From positions 1,798,001-1,862,000 of the forward strand of contig OX595991.1 in assembly GCA_951394045.1 (NCBI GenBank): DNA of 64,000 nt, read 5' to 3'. The DNA comes from Nitzschia sp. DOCU1. Taxonomy: Eukaryota; Bacillariophyta; Bacillariophyceae; Bacillariales; Bacillariaceae. The notes under the pieces are model-generated. The model ran no database searches, was not told the DNA's origin, and saw only the letters and a program-made list of their open reading frames with translations. The position numbers and the translations under genes were made by a program. Below, one piece after another: positions 27,793 through 38,082 of the stretch (its first letter is position 1; each line of letters opens with the position of its first letter).

Positions 27793-27968
27793 ATTAGAGT
27801 GAGTCTGAAGTCGACCTAGTCTAACTTGGTTTTGTCTGTCCTTCGACAGGTTTCAGATCTTGCCACCGCCATTCGTTCAATTTTCGTGCCAACACACCTG
27901 CGACCATGGATTTTCTTTTCTACTAGATTCATTTTCTGCTGCCGTCCACTATTGCAACTGCTTCTACA

Positions 27969-29269
27969 ATGGCAACGGCCGTCACCTCTCAGCATCAAAA
28001 TATGTCCCATACTGACAGCAGTACTTCCGAAGCCTCTTCGCTACCCATGGCAAATGTCCGCAAAATGATCGACGCCTGTGGGAGTGGCGATATTGCGACG
28101 ATCCAAGAATTGGTCCAGCAAGATCCCTTGTATGTCTCCCAGCAAGACTTTGAAACGGGTCTTTCTCCTCTCATGGCAGCCGCAAAATCTGGAAATGCGC
28201 TTCTGTGTCAACAACTCTTGGATCAAGGCGCTCCTTGGAATGCCGTGGATCGTCAGGGCCAATGCGCTGGAAACTTTGCGACGGATTCGGAACATTGGGA
28301 TGTTGTGAATTTGCTCGTGGAATGGGGGACAAGAAGTGAATTGATTTTGGGAGAATTGCAGCGAAGTCAACCGGGAGCTTCCATTTTGATACCGAGCCCT
28401 ACCACCGTGCAGGAAGAATCGTCGACCAAACCGGACTATTTGCATCACAAACTGAGATACAATGACGATGGGACGGCATTGCTAGATCAAGACGACGATG
28501 CTGTCATGATGGAATGGGAACGACCCTTGATGCAAGCACATGCTCAAATTTTAATGGAAGCCGGATCGCGTGTCCTCAATGTAGGCTTTGGAATGGGCAT
28601 TATTGATGGTATTCTGCAAGATCAACACTCTCCGACACTTCATATTATTATCGAGGCCCATCCGGATGTGTACAAGAAAATGCTAGCGGACAAGTGGGAT
28701 CAAAAACCAAACGTCAAGATTTGTCATGGAAAATGGCAAGATGTCATGCCACAACTCATTCAACAAGGGGTCGAGGTGGACGCTGTGTTTTTCGATACCT
28801 ACGGTGAACATTCCATGGACATGGAAGATTTTCACGTTCAAATGTCTCAGATTCTAAGCAAGCCAAAGGGGATCTATTCCTTTTTTAATGGATTGGCGCC
28901 AGATAATCTTTTCTTTCATGGTGTTGGTAAGGGCTGGAAATTGTGACCAATTCGAAATCGGACTGGAAGTCGATCTAACCTTCCGCCTTCTTTGTTTTGT
29001 TGAAAGCGTGCCAAGTCGTCAAGTTGCAACTTGACAAGCTTGGATTCGATGCGGAATTCCTTCAATGTCAGATTCAAGTCAACAATGACAAGGTTTGGGA
29101 AGGCATTCGTAGAAAGTATTGGCACAACCGTGACGTCTATTATTTACCACGGGTCACATGGAACCAGGAATTTCTGGGTCGCAAGACCAAAGCTGCCGAG
29201 GCGGAGCATGCCGATATGGAGGTCGAGACCGAGGGGCAAAGCAAACGACAGAGGCGTACGGATGGATAA
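27969..29269 (+). CDS. RMT2: RMT2-like protein arginine delta-N-methyltransferase with ankyrin repeats
   Basis: Exons 27969-28926 and 29007-29269 encode 406 residues; the intron splits an Ala codon and joining gives FFHGVACQVVKLQL. Residues ~25-125 hold ankyrin-type repeats (SPLMAAAKSGNALLCQQLL). The SAM-dependent methyltransferase core follows (~170-350): VLNVGFGMGIID motif I, IIEAHPDV with the acidic ribose-binding residue, VFFDTYGEH and YSFFNGL. This order and these motifs fit RMT2, which methylates the delta nitrogen of arginine in a ribosomal protein in fungi. The C-terminal tail is acidic then basic. Two upstream in-frame Met codons are possible starts. Confidence 0.88.
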
Positions 29270-29285
29270 GCGGGTGGTAGCATAA

Positions 29286-30869
29286 TCACCCAAGAAGACC
29301 CGGTGCCTGCGCGGGTATACATTCGGTTGATGAAAGGCTTTGAAGCTGGTTCAAAGTGACTTTCATGCTTCGAATATCCACAATGATCCAAATCTGGAGG
29401 AGCAATACCAAGGCCAAAAGAGCAACCGTTGACTTGGAAAATATTTCTGACATTGGGTTTGGTGTTTCTCTGATAGGCGCGGTGGGTGCGGGGGGTGCGG
29501 TGGACACGCTCGCAGCTTGACCAAGACTCTTCGACATGTAGCTTGCCAATCGTTGCATGAAGCTTTCAAATTCGCCCTTGGTAGTTCTAACGATGATAGC
29601 TCTGAACATTGTGGATTTGACAAACTCCAGATCAAATGACATGGTAACAGATACGAGATTGTCATCGATCGGCTCCACCATTATCTGATCCCTCACAAAG
29701 AAACAGTCGGTCATGGGAACATCCGAGACATAGGTCCTTGTCTCCATTACCATTCCGTTCTTCCCGAACTTCCTATAGCTTTGCTCTTTCCGTGCCCCTG
29801 CCATGGGTGGAGCCATTGGTGCATTGATAGGGTGGTAGTACTCAATGGTTCGAGTTTTCGACTCTCCGTTTTCGTCGTCGGCCCATGGGCTACATTGAAT
29901 TCGCTCGTCTCCACTTTCTTCCATGAACTTTGGTACAGAATATTTGGCATCATCGGCCACAAACAAGTCAAAAAAGGATTCCAAACTACACGGAAGCTCG
30001 TGCTTTTCCACCGCCGTTTCCGCATACGATGTGGATTCTTGCACCACAGAGGACCACTGATGCTCCAAGGATAACTTCTTCTGGGACACCGCAGTCGAAG
30101 CCGCAGCCTCGATCGACTCTTGACCGATAGATTCCTCTAGAATTTCCATCTCTTTATTTTTTTCCATCGGTGCCGATGCCGATCGTGATAGTAGCGCCTC
30201 CTCGCGCTTTTTCAGTAACAGACTTTCGCTAGCTCCTTTGATAAAAGGTGTATCCTCTCCAAGTCCTGAAGGCTCTCCATCGAATTCAAACACCATGGAC
30301 ATTCGCAGTGGATCCGAGTTCATTCGCCGCAGACTTCGTGTTACTTGTCGAGGCGTCGGTGCTCTCCTTGGCTTGTCTAGAATTGTGTCATTGTGCAGGG
30401 ACACCAAATTGGACCAAGCCTTTTCGGCATTGAACAGTCTCGAAAAATCATAGCTCCCTGCTTTGGGGGATCTAACCTTGAATCGGACCCCATCGCTTCG
30501 TTTTTGAACTTGGGCAACGTCCTCCCACTTGATTACAATTGTCCACTCAAAAAAGAATATTCTTCCCAGCCAAACGACGGCAAGAGGTCCCGTATATAAC
30601 GTTCCGGCGAAGTTGTTGTAGACGCATTCATACTATGGGGCAATGTGAGTGGCGAAACGGGAGAAACAAGCGAAGACGACTTGACAAAGGAAACGCACCT
30701 GCTCACTGACAAAGCCAACGAGTTTTTCAATGTCCGAAACATTCGTCCCAGAGCTCTTTTTGTTTGGCTCTACCACTGCGCTGGCGCTATTTTTAGGGGA
30801 GACAAAACTGGCCCAACTTGATGTCGATGTCGTGGCGGCACCTGGTGTATTGGCGATCCGGGTGCTCAT
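29286..30869 (-). CDS. GRAM-VASt lipid-transfer type protein with C-terminal anchor (paralog A)
   Basis: Exons 30869-30699 and 30632-29286 encode 505 residues. Joining across the 66-bp intron gives a complete GRAM domain (YECVYNNFAGTLYTGPLAVV ... VIKWEDVAQVQ, residues ~58-140). The VASt domain covers ~270-425 (LPCSLESFFDLFVADDAKYS, REDxxF-like strands, FVKSTMFRAIIVRTTKGEFE). A single hydrophobic helix (TVALLALVLLLQIWIIVDI) near the C-terminus should anchor the protein in the ER. Proteins with this plan (Lam/GRAMD1/VAD1) move sterols at ER contact sites; ligand here is inference. A paralog with the same plan lies at 46254-48100. The stop codon is 16 bp from the RMT2-like stop. Confidence 0.85.
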
Positions 30870-31177
30870 TGCGCGGAATGATCAAGGAATACAGTGAGAG
30901 ACCAAGAAACAATGGAGATGCGAGAGAAGAATGTGACTGGCGTCTAGATATTGACACGACGACATCCGACTTAGCATGCCATCGTCGTGAGAAAACTTTG
31001 GAAGCATCAAAAAGTGATGAAGGCGACGAACGCGCGCTGACGGAGAAATTGAAAAAGTTGAAAGTCGCGCGACTGGCACGGTTGGTTGGTTCGCGCCAAA
31101 ACTCCTGGCCATCGTACGTTCATTCTCATGGGAGGAATTGGCGTGCGCGTGGAAGGTTGCGAAAAGGGGACTCACAC
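30870..31177. other. Left part of an interrupted head-to-head interval
   Basis: 308 bp between the start of the GRAM-VASt gene and the target-site duplication of the copia element. Contains an E2F-like GCGCCAAAA at 31093-31101. No gene recognised. Confidence 0.35.
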
Positions 31178-31183
31178 CAAAAG

Positions 31184-31497
31184 TGTTAAAATAACCGGTT
31201 CGTAAACAGGTTATGGGCTTGCTTTTAGAACGTTTGGTTCTTAGTATTATGAGCTCGTTTGAGCATCTATTTTCTGATCTTGCGATCTTTCGATCGTGCA
31301 TTTCTTGATCGTGCGGAAGCTAGTCTGAGTCTTGACGGAAGTCCTTACGATCTTGTTGCTTCCGCAAGACTAGCTCTCTTCCGGATCCTAGTCGTTCTGC
31401 AAGTAGTACTGAGTCGTGAGTCTCAGTCGATTCGAGTCACTAGTCGACTCGTACGAATGGCCTTCAAACCATCCATTCGAATCGCCGTAATCGAACA
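31184..31497 (-). repeat. 3' LTR of the copia element
   Basis: 314 bp, the same length as the other LTR and with no difference noticed. It follows the polypurine tract and the pol stop codon in element orientation. An open frame inside it is incidental. Confidence 0.92.
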
Positions 31498-31508
31498 CTC
31501 CCTCTTTT
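31498..31508 (-). other. Polypurine tract
   Basis: On the minus strand AAAAGAGGGAG abuts the 3' LTR TGTT, the expected place and composition for the plus-strand DNA primer. Confidence 0.75.
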
Positions 31509-31532
31509 GATTGCCATGAGTCGAGTCGCCTC

Positions 31533-34500
31533 CTACCATCCCATTATCATCTTTCGGAACTTTGCGACAGTGTCTTCGTTTAGCGGCTTCGTCAATAGGT
31601 CTGCTGGTTGCTCCAAGGTATCAATCTTGTGGATTGAGATCTCGCCATTGTCGACGTATGATCTAAAGTGGTGTAGCCTGCAATTAAGGTGCTTCGTTCT
31701 TGGTCGGAACTTTGCTACCTTCGCAATCTCCAGTGCTCCAGTATTGTCCTCGAATACCCTGCAATGTACCCTTGCTGCCGTCGCGTCGATTGGTATGCCT
31801 TCGCTTAGCATTTCCTTAAATAGGCTGATGATTGGAATTGCGTCTCGTAGCGCGTAGGAAATGCCCGTGTATTCGCTTTCCGTGCTCGATAGTGCCACTT
31901 CTGTTTGAAGTTGCGATTTCCAGAGGATTGGACATCCGGCATACATAATTAGGTAACCATGTCTGGATCGCGCCGTGTCTCTATCATCCGTTTCGTCTTG
32001 GTCCCAATTTCCTGCAAAATCTGCGTCGACAAATCCTTCCAACCCTCGTTCTGCCGTAGGTTTCAGAATCATGCCTTTATCCCTTGTTCCCTTCAGATAA
32101 CGTGCAACCCAGCGTATCGCTTCTCCATGCTCTTTCTTAGGGCAGGTGGAGAATCTCGCGCATTGATGTGTTATGTACGCTATGTCTGGACGAGAACCCT
32201 TTTCGAGATAATTCAACTTACCGATGACCGATCGATAATTGAACGAGTTGTCAAAGTCATCCGATTTGGAATGTCTCGACAATAATTTTGATGATGCAAC
32301 TGGTGTCGTTCGCGAACCCGTGTTTTCCGGCATCTTGAGGTCCTGAATGATTTGATCGATTAAATGAGGTTGGGTCAAATGAATCGATCCGTCTGGTTTC
32401 CTGTCGATGTTGACGCCTAGAAAGTCTTGGATATCGCCTTCGATCGTGATGTTGAGTTTGGCGCGCTTGATGTCTTCTATCGCCTTGTTCACCTCGTCTA
32501 GGTCGGGTCCAGCGAGGATCGAATCGTCGGTGTAAAGTACGTACATCACGTTGCCGCGATAGAACACGCACTCGTCGACTTCGGATCGTTTGAATCCCAC
32601 CTTGTTGATGAGAATTTCCGAAAGGTACTTATACCAAACACGACTCGATTGCTTTTGGCCATATACGTTCCTATGTAGTCGCAATACATAGTCCTTGGTG
32701 TTCCCTTCTCGAATACTAAATCCACGTGGTATCTCCATGTAGATCTCCCTCTCGACGGGCGCTTGGGGAAACGCTAGTACGTAGTCGATCTGCCGCGTGT
32801 GCCAATTGTGGAGCGCAGAAAGTATCAATAAGGTCCTAATGGAATTCCAGCTCGCGACAGGGGCATATGTTTGGTCATAATGCTGTCCGTACTTCATCCG
32901 TGACCCATCGATGTTGAGTCGTGCCTTGTATTTCTTGATTTGTCTCGTTCGAATGTCACGCTTGCGCTTCATTTGCCACACGGCAGGAAGTACTGGTACT
33001 CCCTCTCGAACTTCCGATCGATGTACGACCGTGAAGTTTCCATTCTGTAGTTGATCGTCCCATTCCTTCTGCATCGCTTTCTTGAATTGCGCCGCATCCG
33101 GTTCCTTCATCGCCTGGTGGTGGTACATGGTATCCGGATCCGCCGTCGCCTTGAAAACTTGGAGTGGGTCTAGTTCCGGCGATCCCGCGTAGTTGGGAAA
33201 CATCGCCTGTAGAACAAACATTTCGCCTTCTATATCCCCTGCAGTGGCTCTGGATAGTTCAGCCATCATCACTTCGATGATCTGCGTCGGAGTAGTCTGC
33301 TGGGTCCCGTCGGCTCGGGATTCGTCCGCTGGTTGTCCGTTGTTCGACGTCGCGTTCGGTTCGGTGTCCGTCGTTGTTCGTTCCGGCTGACGGCCAGACT
33401 GATCTGGTCTTGTAGAGTCTTCTTGTGTCGCCAAGTGACTATCATTGGTATGTACTCGAGTATTCCCTGCCTCTTCGTTCGTGGCAGGGACTTCAGCTTC
33501 ACTAGCTGGATCCGACGTCTTACGCCTCTTAGCTGGCCTCGAAGTAGTAGAGGTTTCCTTAGCTAGGGCTCCCTCTGGCTCCTGTAGTACCTCGTTTCTC
33601 CTGAATATAGACTCTGATGAAGGGCGCTTCTTCTTTGTCGATGGCGCCGTCTTCTTCGTTGCAAGGAAACCGGCCTTCTGTTGCCAGGTGGTGTGGAACT
33701 CGTCTTCCCTAACTGTTCGAAAGCTTGGGTCGAATGCCACGTGAAATTGCGGCGATACTAGTCCAGTCATTCGATCCAGTACCAATGCCACATTCCTTCC
33801 ATGGTTTGGTGACCTACCGAGGTATATTCCTACCTTCGATCGGTATTCCCACTTATGGTGTATTCCTCTTCCTGTCTGGAGAGCGTTCTCCAACACATAT
33901 ACCGGACATCCGAATGGCATCCAGTGTTTAGTGTTGGTTTGGACCGATGACCCTGAGAATAATTGCAGTGGTGATAGCCCGTCTTTTCGCTTTAAGTTGG
34001 GCGTCTCATTAATGGCTTCGCAGGACATTCGTAACGCGTAGGGCCATAGATTCACTGTTGACTGAATTCTCCATCGTCTGTCCATGTGTATGAGCTGCGA
34101 CCTCGTTAGGTCTTGCAGCGACCGTATGCGTCTTTCCGCCAGTCCGTTCGAATGGTGTGCGTTGACTCCCGCGAAGGTGAGCGTCTGCCGATTCGCTCGG
34201 CATTCGTCTACCCACTACTTATTGGCTCGGAAGATTCCGTTGTCCGCGTGGTATGCCAACACCTTCACTCCAAATTGGCTTGCATATGCTTCAAACGCCT
34301 TCTTACCGGCTATTGTCTCATCCGCGTCGGCCGTCTTCTGTAAGTAAACGTACGACAGTCCTGAGTATTGGTCGACATAAACCGTTGCGTAACGGTATCG
34401 CTTTGTTGTCAGTCTTCCAGTCATTTGCGCAACGAGTCCCGGTGTCGGCGAGACAAGTTGGTCGACTGATATGACTTGTCCTGGTGCAGTCGCATTATTC

Positions 34501-35951
34501 GTAGAAGTCCAATCTCGCCGTCGCTTCGAGCGCCACTGTCGCCTTGTAGCTTTGGCGAATAGACACGCACTGCATGCTGGTACTTGGCATTCAGCTAGTC
34601 GTCTTGGGATGATATTTTGCTTAGCCATGTTCTGAAGTTTCGCGAAGCTGACGTGGCCAAAACGGTGGTGGTATCGTAGTAACTCAGAGGCCGCTGTTGT
34701 AGGCTGCCGATCCTCCTCCTCCTCGATTACCACTGGTGGTTTGGTATCAGATCGCGTAGGTCCATTCAAATTGAAATTAGTTGTAGTAGGAGCTTCGGTG
34801 TCGTCCCGTGCCTCCTCCTGAGCGCGTCGCCGTCCAATTGGTAATCCAGTTAGTCGTGACCAAAGGCTCGGTTTGCGCCTGACCGTCGTCTGGTCTGGGG
34901 ATTCGGTGACGTCAATGTCGTCATCTTCGTCGTCACTCACGACTTGAGTGTCGCATGCGTGGATTGGGGACTCAATCGATTCGTTGTAATCAATTTTGCA
35001 TTCTTGGCAGAATATTGCGAACTTATTGAAACCTGGTGCCAAATAGAAGGTGGCACAGTTGTCCCTCTCGCTGATCATGACGTCAAGTTGGTTTGCGCCA
35101 TTGTTCCAAAAAATAGTAGATTTGGTCGCCGTAGTAGTCTCGCCAGTGCCCGCCGCATGCTTGATCTTGGAACCGAGTTGCGTCCGTGCCCAGTGCTGAG
35201 GACTGAGTAGTCGAACGTGTCCTTTCGGTACGTAGTAGGAATTCGGAATCCGGAATTTGTGAATCTGTCCGTGGTTATCGTACCAATGCCAGACTATTGT
35301 TCCTTGGTACACCTCATAGGTATTTTGGCCTCCGAATCCTTTGATCACCCGGTTGACCTTTCGAAGTGGTCCATCGAAGTCGTTGATGTCGTGCGATATG
35401 CACGCACTACATCGATTGTCGATTCCTATTGATCTCGACTCAGCGTCGGTGTCGAAGTGCGTCACGTTCACTCGAATCCTTTCTCCCTCAGAATTCGTCC
35501 TGGTATCCGAGAGAACTTGTTCGACATGTAGTTGTCTTGATCCATGCCATGGAGGTGGGCGGCACCACCATTGTGTCTTGCTATCAGTCGTCGGCTGCTC
35601 TTCCCTTAGTAAGGTAGCTACCTTGATCGCATGTTGATGCCACCTCCTCCTGGCACATCTTGCCTTGTACTCATGCCATGTCGTTTCCCATGGTGTCCAT
35701 CGCTGACCCCACTGGGTGAGCATAGCTATAAGTAACACTTTTATCGCCCGTAGGCGATTCCACCTTTGTGCCTTCGTTACATAGGTATGCGCATACCCAT
35801 GCCTTGGGCTTGCCGTCGCGTCTTGCGTCGTCGGGGTTAGGCCCAACATGATAACAAATAAGGTCACGAGTATACACAGAATAATCCGTGTTAAATACAT
35901 TACGTGTACCTTCATATAGTTCCATGCATCAGAGAGCCCAACCCATCCCCG
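31533..35951 (-). pseudogene. Copia pol (protease-integrase-RT-RNase H), one in-frame stop
   Basis: The frame follows the gag stop codon directly and is in the same frame as gag. It is interrupted once, by TAG at 34217-34215, inside the integrase catalytic domain just after HADNGIF; the frame is the same on both sides. In order: a hydrophobic N-terminal segment (~residues 8-26 from the Met at 35915), a protease-like stretch with an unusual GIDNRCSACI, the integrase HHCC zinc region (YHHRFGHVSF ... CSACLFAKA) and core (VDQYSGLSYVYL), copia reverse transcriptase (YAPVASWNSIRTLL; catalytic YTDDS), and RNase H (DADFAGNW, SSTESEY, EDNTGA, RTKHLN). Without readthrough the stop would remove RT and RNase H, so this copy is probably defective on its own. 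Confidence 0.9.
34215..34217 (-). other. Nonsense codon in integrase
   Basis: TAG in the pol frame, with context AAG TAG TGG. A single-base change from a sense codon (for example CAG) explains it. No other stop was noticed in pol. Confidence 0.85.
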
Positions 35952-35954
35952 TCA
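35949..35954 (-). promoter_or_regulatory. gag stop UGA-CGG, candidate readthrough site
   Basis: gag ends with TGA at 35954-35952 followed by CGG. Pol continues in the same frame without another start requirement: the next twelve codons are open before the first Met. UGA followed by CGG is a known leaky (type II) termination context in plant and animal RNA viruses. Readthrough would make a Gag-Pol fusion. Confidence 0.55.
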
Positions 35955-37505
35955 GACATCAGCAGACTCGGACACTTCATCGTCGTCGTATTCGTAGTCG
36001 CTTGTATCGTAACCATCATCCTTGTAGCCTCCTTGCAACTTGGCTCTTGCCTCGTTGATGGTGATTGCTTTCGGATTGATCTTGGTCTTCTTAGTCGGTT
36101 TGTTGCCGTCGGCATCGCTGCCCTTAGAGGATCTCTTCTTGTCCTTAGCAGTACCTTTGCATTCGGAGGGCTTGTGGCAGCGCCAGCGACCATCGCATTT
36201 GCCGCCAGTAGCTACGCCGCACCAGTACCAATCCTTCCCATTGTGCTGCTTAGCTTTCTTGAGTTCGTCCTTCTTGGGTTCTTCATTGTCAGCGAGCCAC
36301 TTAGGGCGCTTATCTGTCTTCAAGGAGTACTTCCCATTCTTCTTAAGTATGGGATTCGGGGATTCCTTCGCCTTCGGCTTTCTGTTCCCGCCTTCGCGGT
36401 TCTTCTTAAGCATCTTGCTCAGCTTGGCCTGCATAGCCATGATTTGTTCAACCTCAGGGTTCGGGGCTTCCCAGATTTCCTTATCTTTTCGTATCTTGTA
36501 CCTCGTGGCTGCGAGGTCCATCAAGAGTTCGGGGGTCATAGGCTTCCCTTCTTCCCAGTCACTTTGCTTGTCGCCAATGTAGCGAACGAACTCACTGTCC
36601 GAGCACGCCGAATATCCCTTAAATAAATGAGATAAGAGGTCACTGGACGTCTCGCCACGTGCGTTCAGTCCCTCGACCATCGTCTGGACATATGCGTTGA
36701 ACTTGAGGATGTCGTTTCCAACTTGAGTGATATAATCGTCGAGGTTCGAGAGCTTGGTTCGGATCATGCCAGTGGTGGCGTTCGAGTCCAAGTATGACTC
36801 TCTGACGAGAATCTTGAGGAACACAATCCCAGACGGGAGAAGGGCCCCATCTTCGGTTCTCTGGAACATATAGAGGTCCTGGTACTGATTCACCTTCGCC
36901 TTCGCGCTTGTGCTCAGTGACTTACTGAGGCACTCATAGAGCATCCTGTCGTCCTGTGCCTTGCGCGTCTTGGTGGTCACAAAGAGTTCAGCGACGTCCC
37001 TCACTCGATCCAACGTGATTTGACCATAATCCTTGAGGATGTTGAGGGGGTTCTGATTCAATCCAGGTCTCATCCATAGTATACCGTCGCTGCGATCCCA
37101 ACCGTACTCGTTCGCTCGCTCACCCAGCGACTTCATGAACTGCTGAAATCCCTCCGGGCCTGCATCGTAGAGTTCTTCTTGCAGTTTCTTCGTTGCCTCC
37201 CGGTAGTGGTAGTAATCCTCCTTCTTGATGTAGTCAAGCAATCTAGCCGGTTGGTAGGTTCCCGGCGTAAGGCTGAATCCAGCCCACGCATCGATGACTT
37301 CCTCGTCGAGGGGGTTTTCGACGTCCGACTCCTCGGATTGCTTCGTCTCTTCCGACTCGTTTGGCTCCTCCGACTCCTTGGATTCTTCGACTCCTCCACG
37401 TCTCACCGCGGGCGGCGGTGGTGGGGGGTCAGCTGGAGCAGGGGCTCCTTGAGCTGCGACTCGAACTCGCCTTTGAGCCTGGCGGTTGCTTGAGCGACTG
37501 GCCAT
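35952..37505 (-). CDS. Copia Gag protein
   Basis: An intact 517-residue frame starts 39 bp downstream of the 5' LTR with a good context (CACC ATG G). Residues ~15-65 are Pro- and Glu-rich, the middle is a helical capsid-like region (VEGLNARGETSSDLLSHLF), and the C-terminal part is basic with a Cys/His cluster (WYWCGVATGGKCDGRWRCH ... SEC) that could replace the usual CCHC knuckle. It ends with an acidic tail. Confidence 0.88.
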   Translation of the reverse strand: MASRSSNRQAQRRVRVAAQGAPAPADPPPPPPAVRRGGVEESKESEEPNESEETKQSEESDVENPLDEEVIDAWAGFSLTPGTYQPARLLDYIKKEDYYHYREATKKLQEELYDAGPEGFQQFMKSLGERANEYGWDRSDGILWMRPGLNQNPLNILKDYGQITLDRVRDVAELFVTTKTRKAQDDRMLYECLSKSLSTSAKAKVNQYQDLYMFQRTEDGALLPSGIVFLKILVRESYLDSNATTGMIRTKLSNLDDYITQVGNDILKFNAYVQTMVEGLNARGETSSDLLSHLFKGYSACSDSEFVRYIGDKQSDWEEGKPMTPELLMDLAATRYKIRKDKEIWEAPNPEVEQIMAMQAKLSKMLKKNREGGNRKPKAKESPNPILKKNGKYSLKTDKRPKWLADNEEPKKDELKKAKQHNGKDWYWCGVATGGKCDGRWRCHKPSECKGTAKDKKRSSKGSDADGNKPTKKTKINPKAITINEARAKLQGGYKDDGYDTSDYEYDDDEVSESADV

Positions 37506-37544
37506 GGTGGATGTTGATTTGTTTGCGTTAGCGCAGAGGAAGCG

Positions 37545-37858
37545 TGTTAAAATAACCGGTTCGTAAACAGGTTATGGGCTTGCTTTTAGAACGTTTGGTT
37601 CTTAGTATTATGAGCTCGTTTGAGCATCTATTTTCTGATCTTGCGATCTTTCGATCGTGCATTTCTTGATCGTGCGGAAGCTAGTCTGAGTCTTGACGGA
37701 AGTCCTTACGATCTTGTTGCTTCCGCAAGACTAGCTCTCTTCCGGATCCTAGTCGTTCTGCAAGTAGTACTGAGTCGTGAGTCTCAGTCGATTCGAGTCA
37801 CTAGTCGACTCGTACGAATGGCCTTCAAACCATCCATTCGAATCGCCGTAATCGAACA
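37545..37858 (-). repeat. 5' LTR of the copia element
   Basis: 314 bp, TGTT...AACA. It should carry the promoter. The leader after it (37544-37506) is only 39 bp, and I could not match a primer-binding site to the common initiator tRNA-Met 3' end. Confidence 0.92.
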
Positions 37859-38082
37859 CAAAAGTGACTCGATGATGTGTGCCGCCGCTCAGCAATGTTT
37901 TGGACGGTGTACAGTAGTATTGAGGTGATGGGAGTGATCAAACATCATAAAACCACCGATGATTCCCCAATAGTGTTCATACATTCATCGGATTCACCTC
38001 ACCACGCATCGTATGCGGAATGTTAAATGACGAAATAGGCCCCTGAATCCACCAAGGAACCAGCCAAGGAGGGCAACGTAAA

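Larger units (their letters stand above)
31178..37864 (-). mobile_element. Complete Ty1/copia LTR retrotransposon (CoDi-like)
   Basis: The element reads on the minus strand. LTRs of 314 bp (31184-31497 and 37545-37858) begin TGTT and end AACA and look identical. CAAAAG at 31178-31183 and 37859-37864 is the target-site duplication (6 bp as read; the first C could be chance, giving the usual 5 bp). Order is gag, protease, integrase, RT, RNase H, which defines copia. Identical LTRs mean a young insertion. It lies in the head-to-head interval between the GRAM-VASt gene and the RalGAP-like gene. Confidence 0.95.

Noticed and set aside
31259..31510. 83-residue frame in the LTR, repeated at 37620
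   Set aside because: An incidental open frame inside both LTRs, antisense to the element.
35904..36626. 240-residue hydrophobic plus-strand frame opposite gag
   Set aside because: Antisense of gag; its hydrophobic character is a by-product of Lys/Glu-rich codons.
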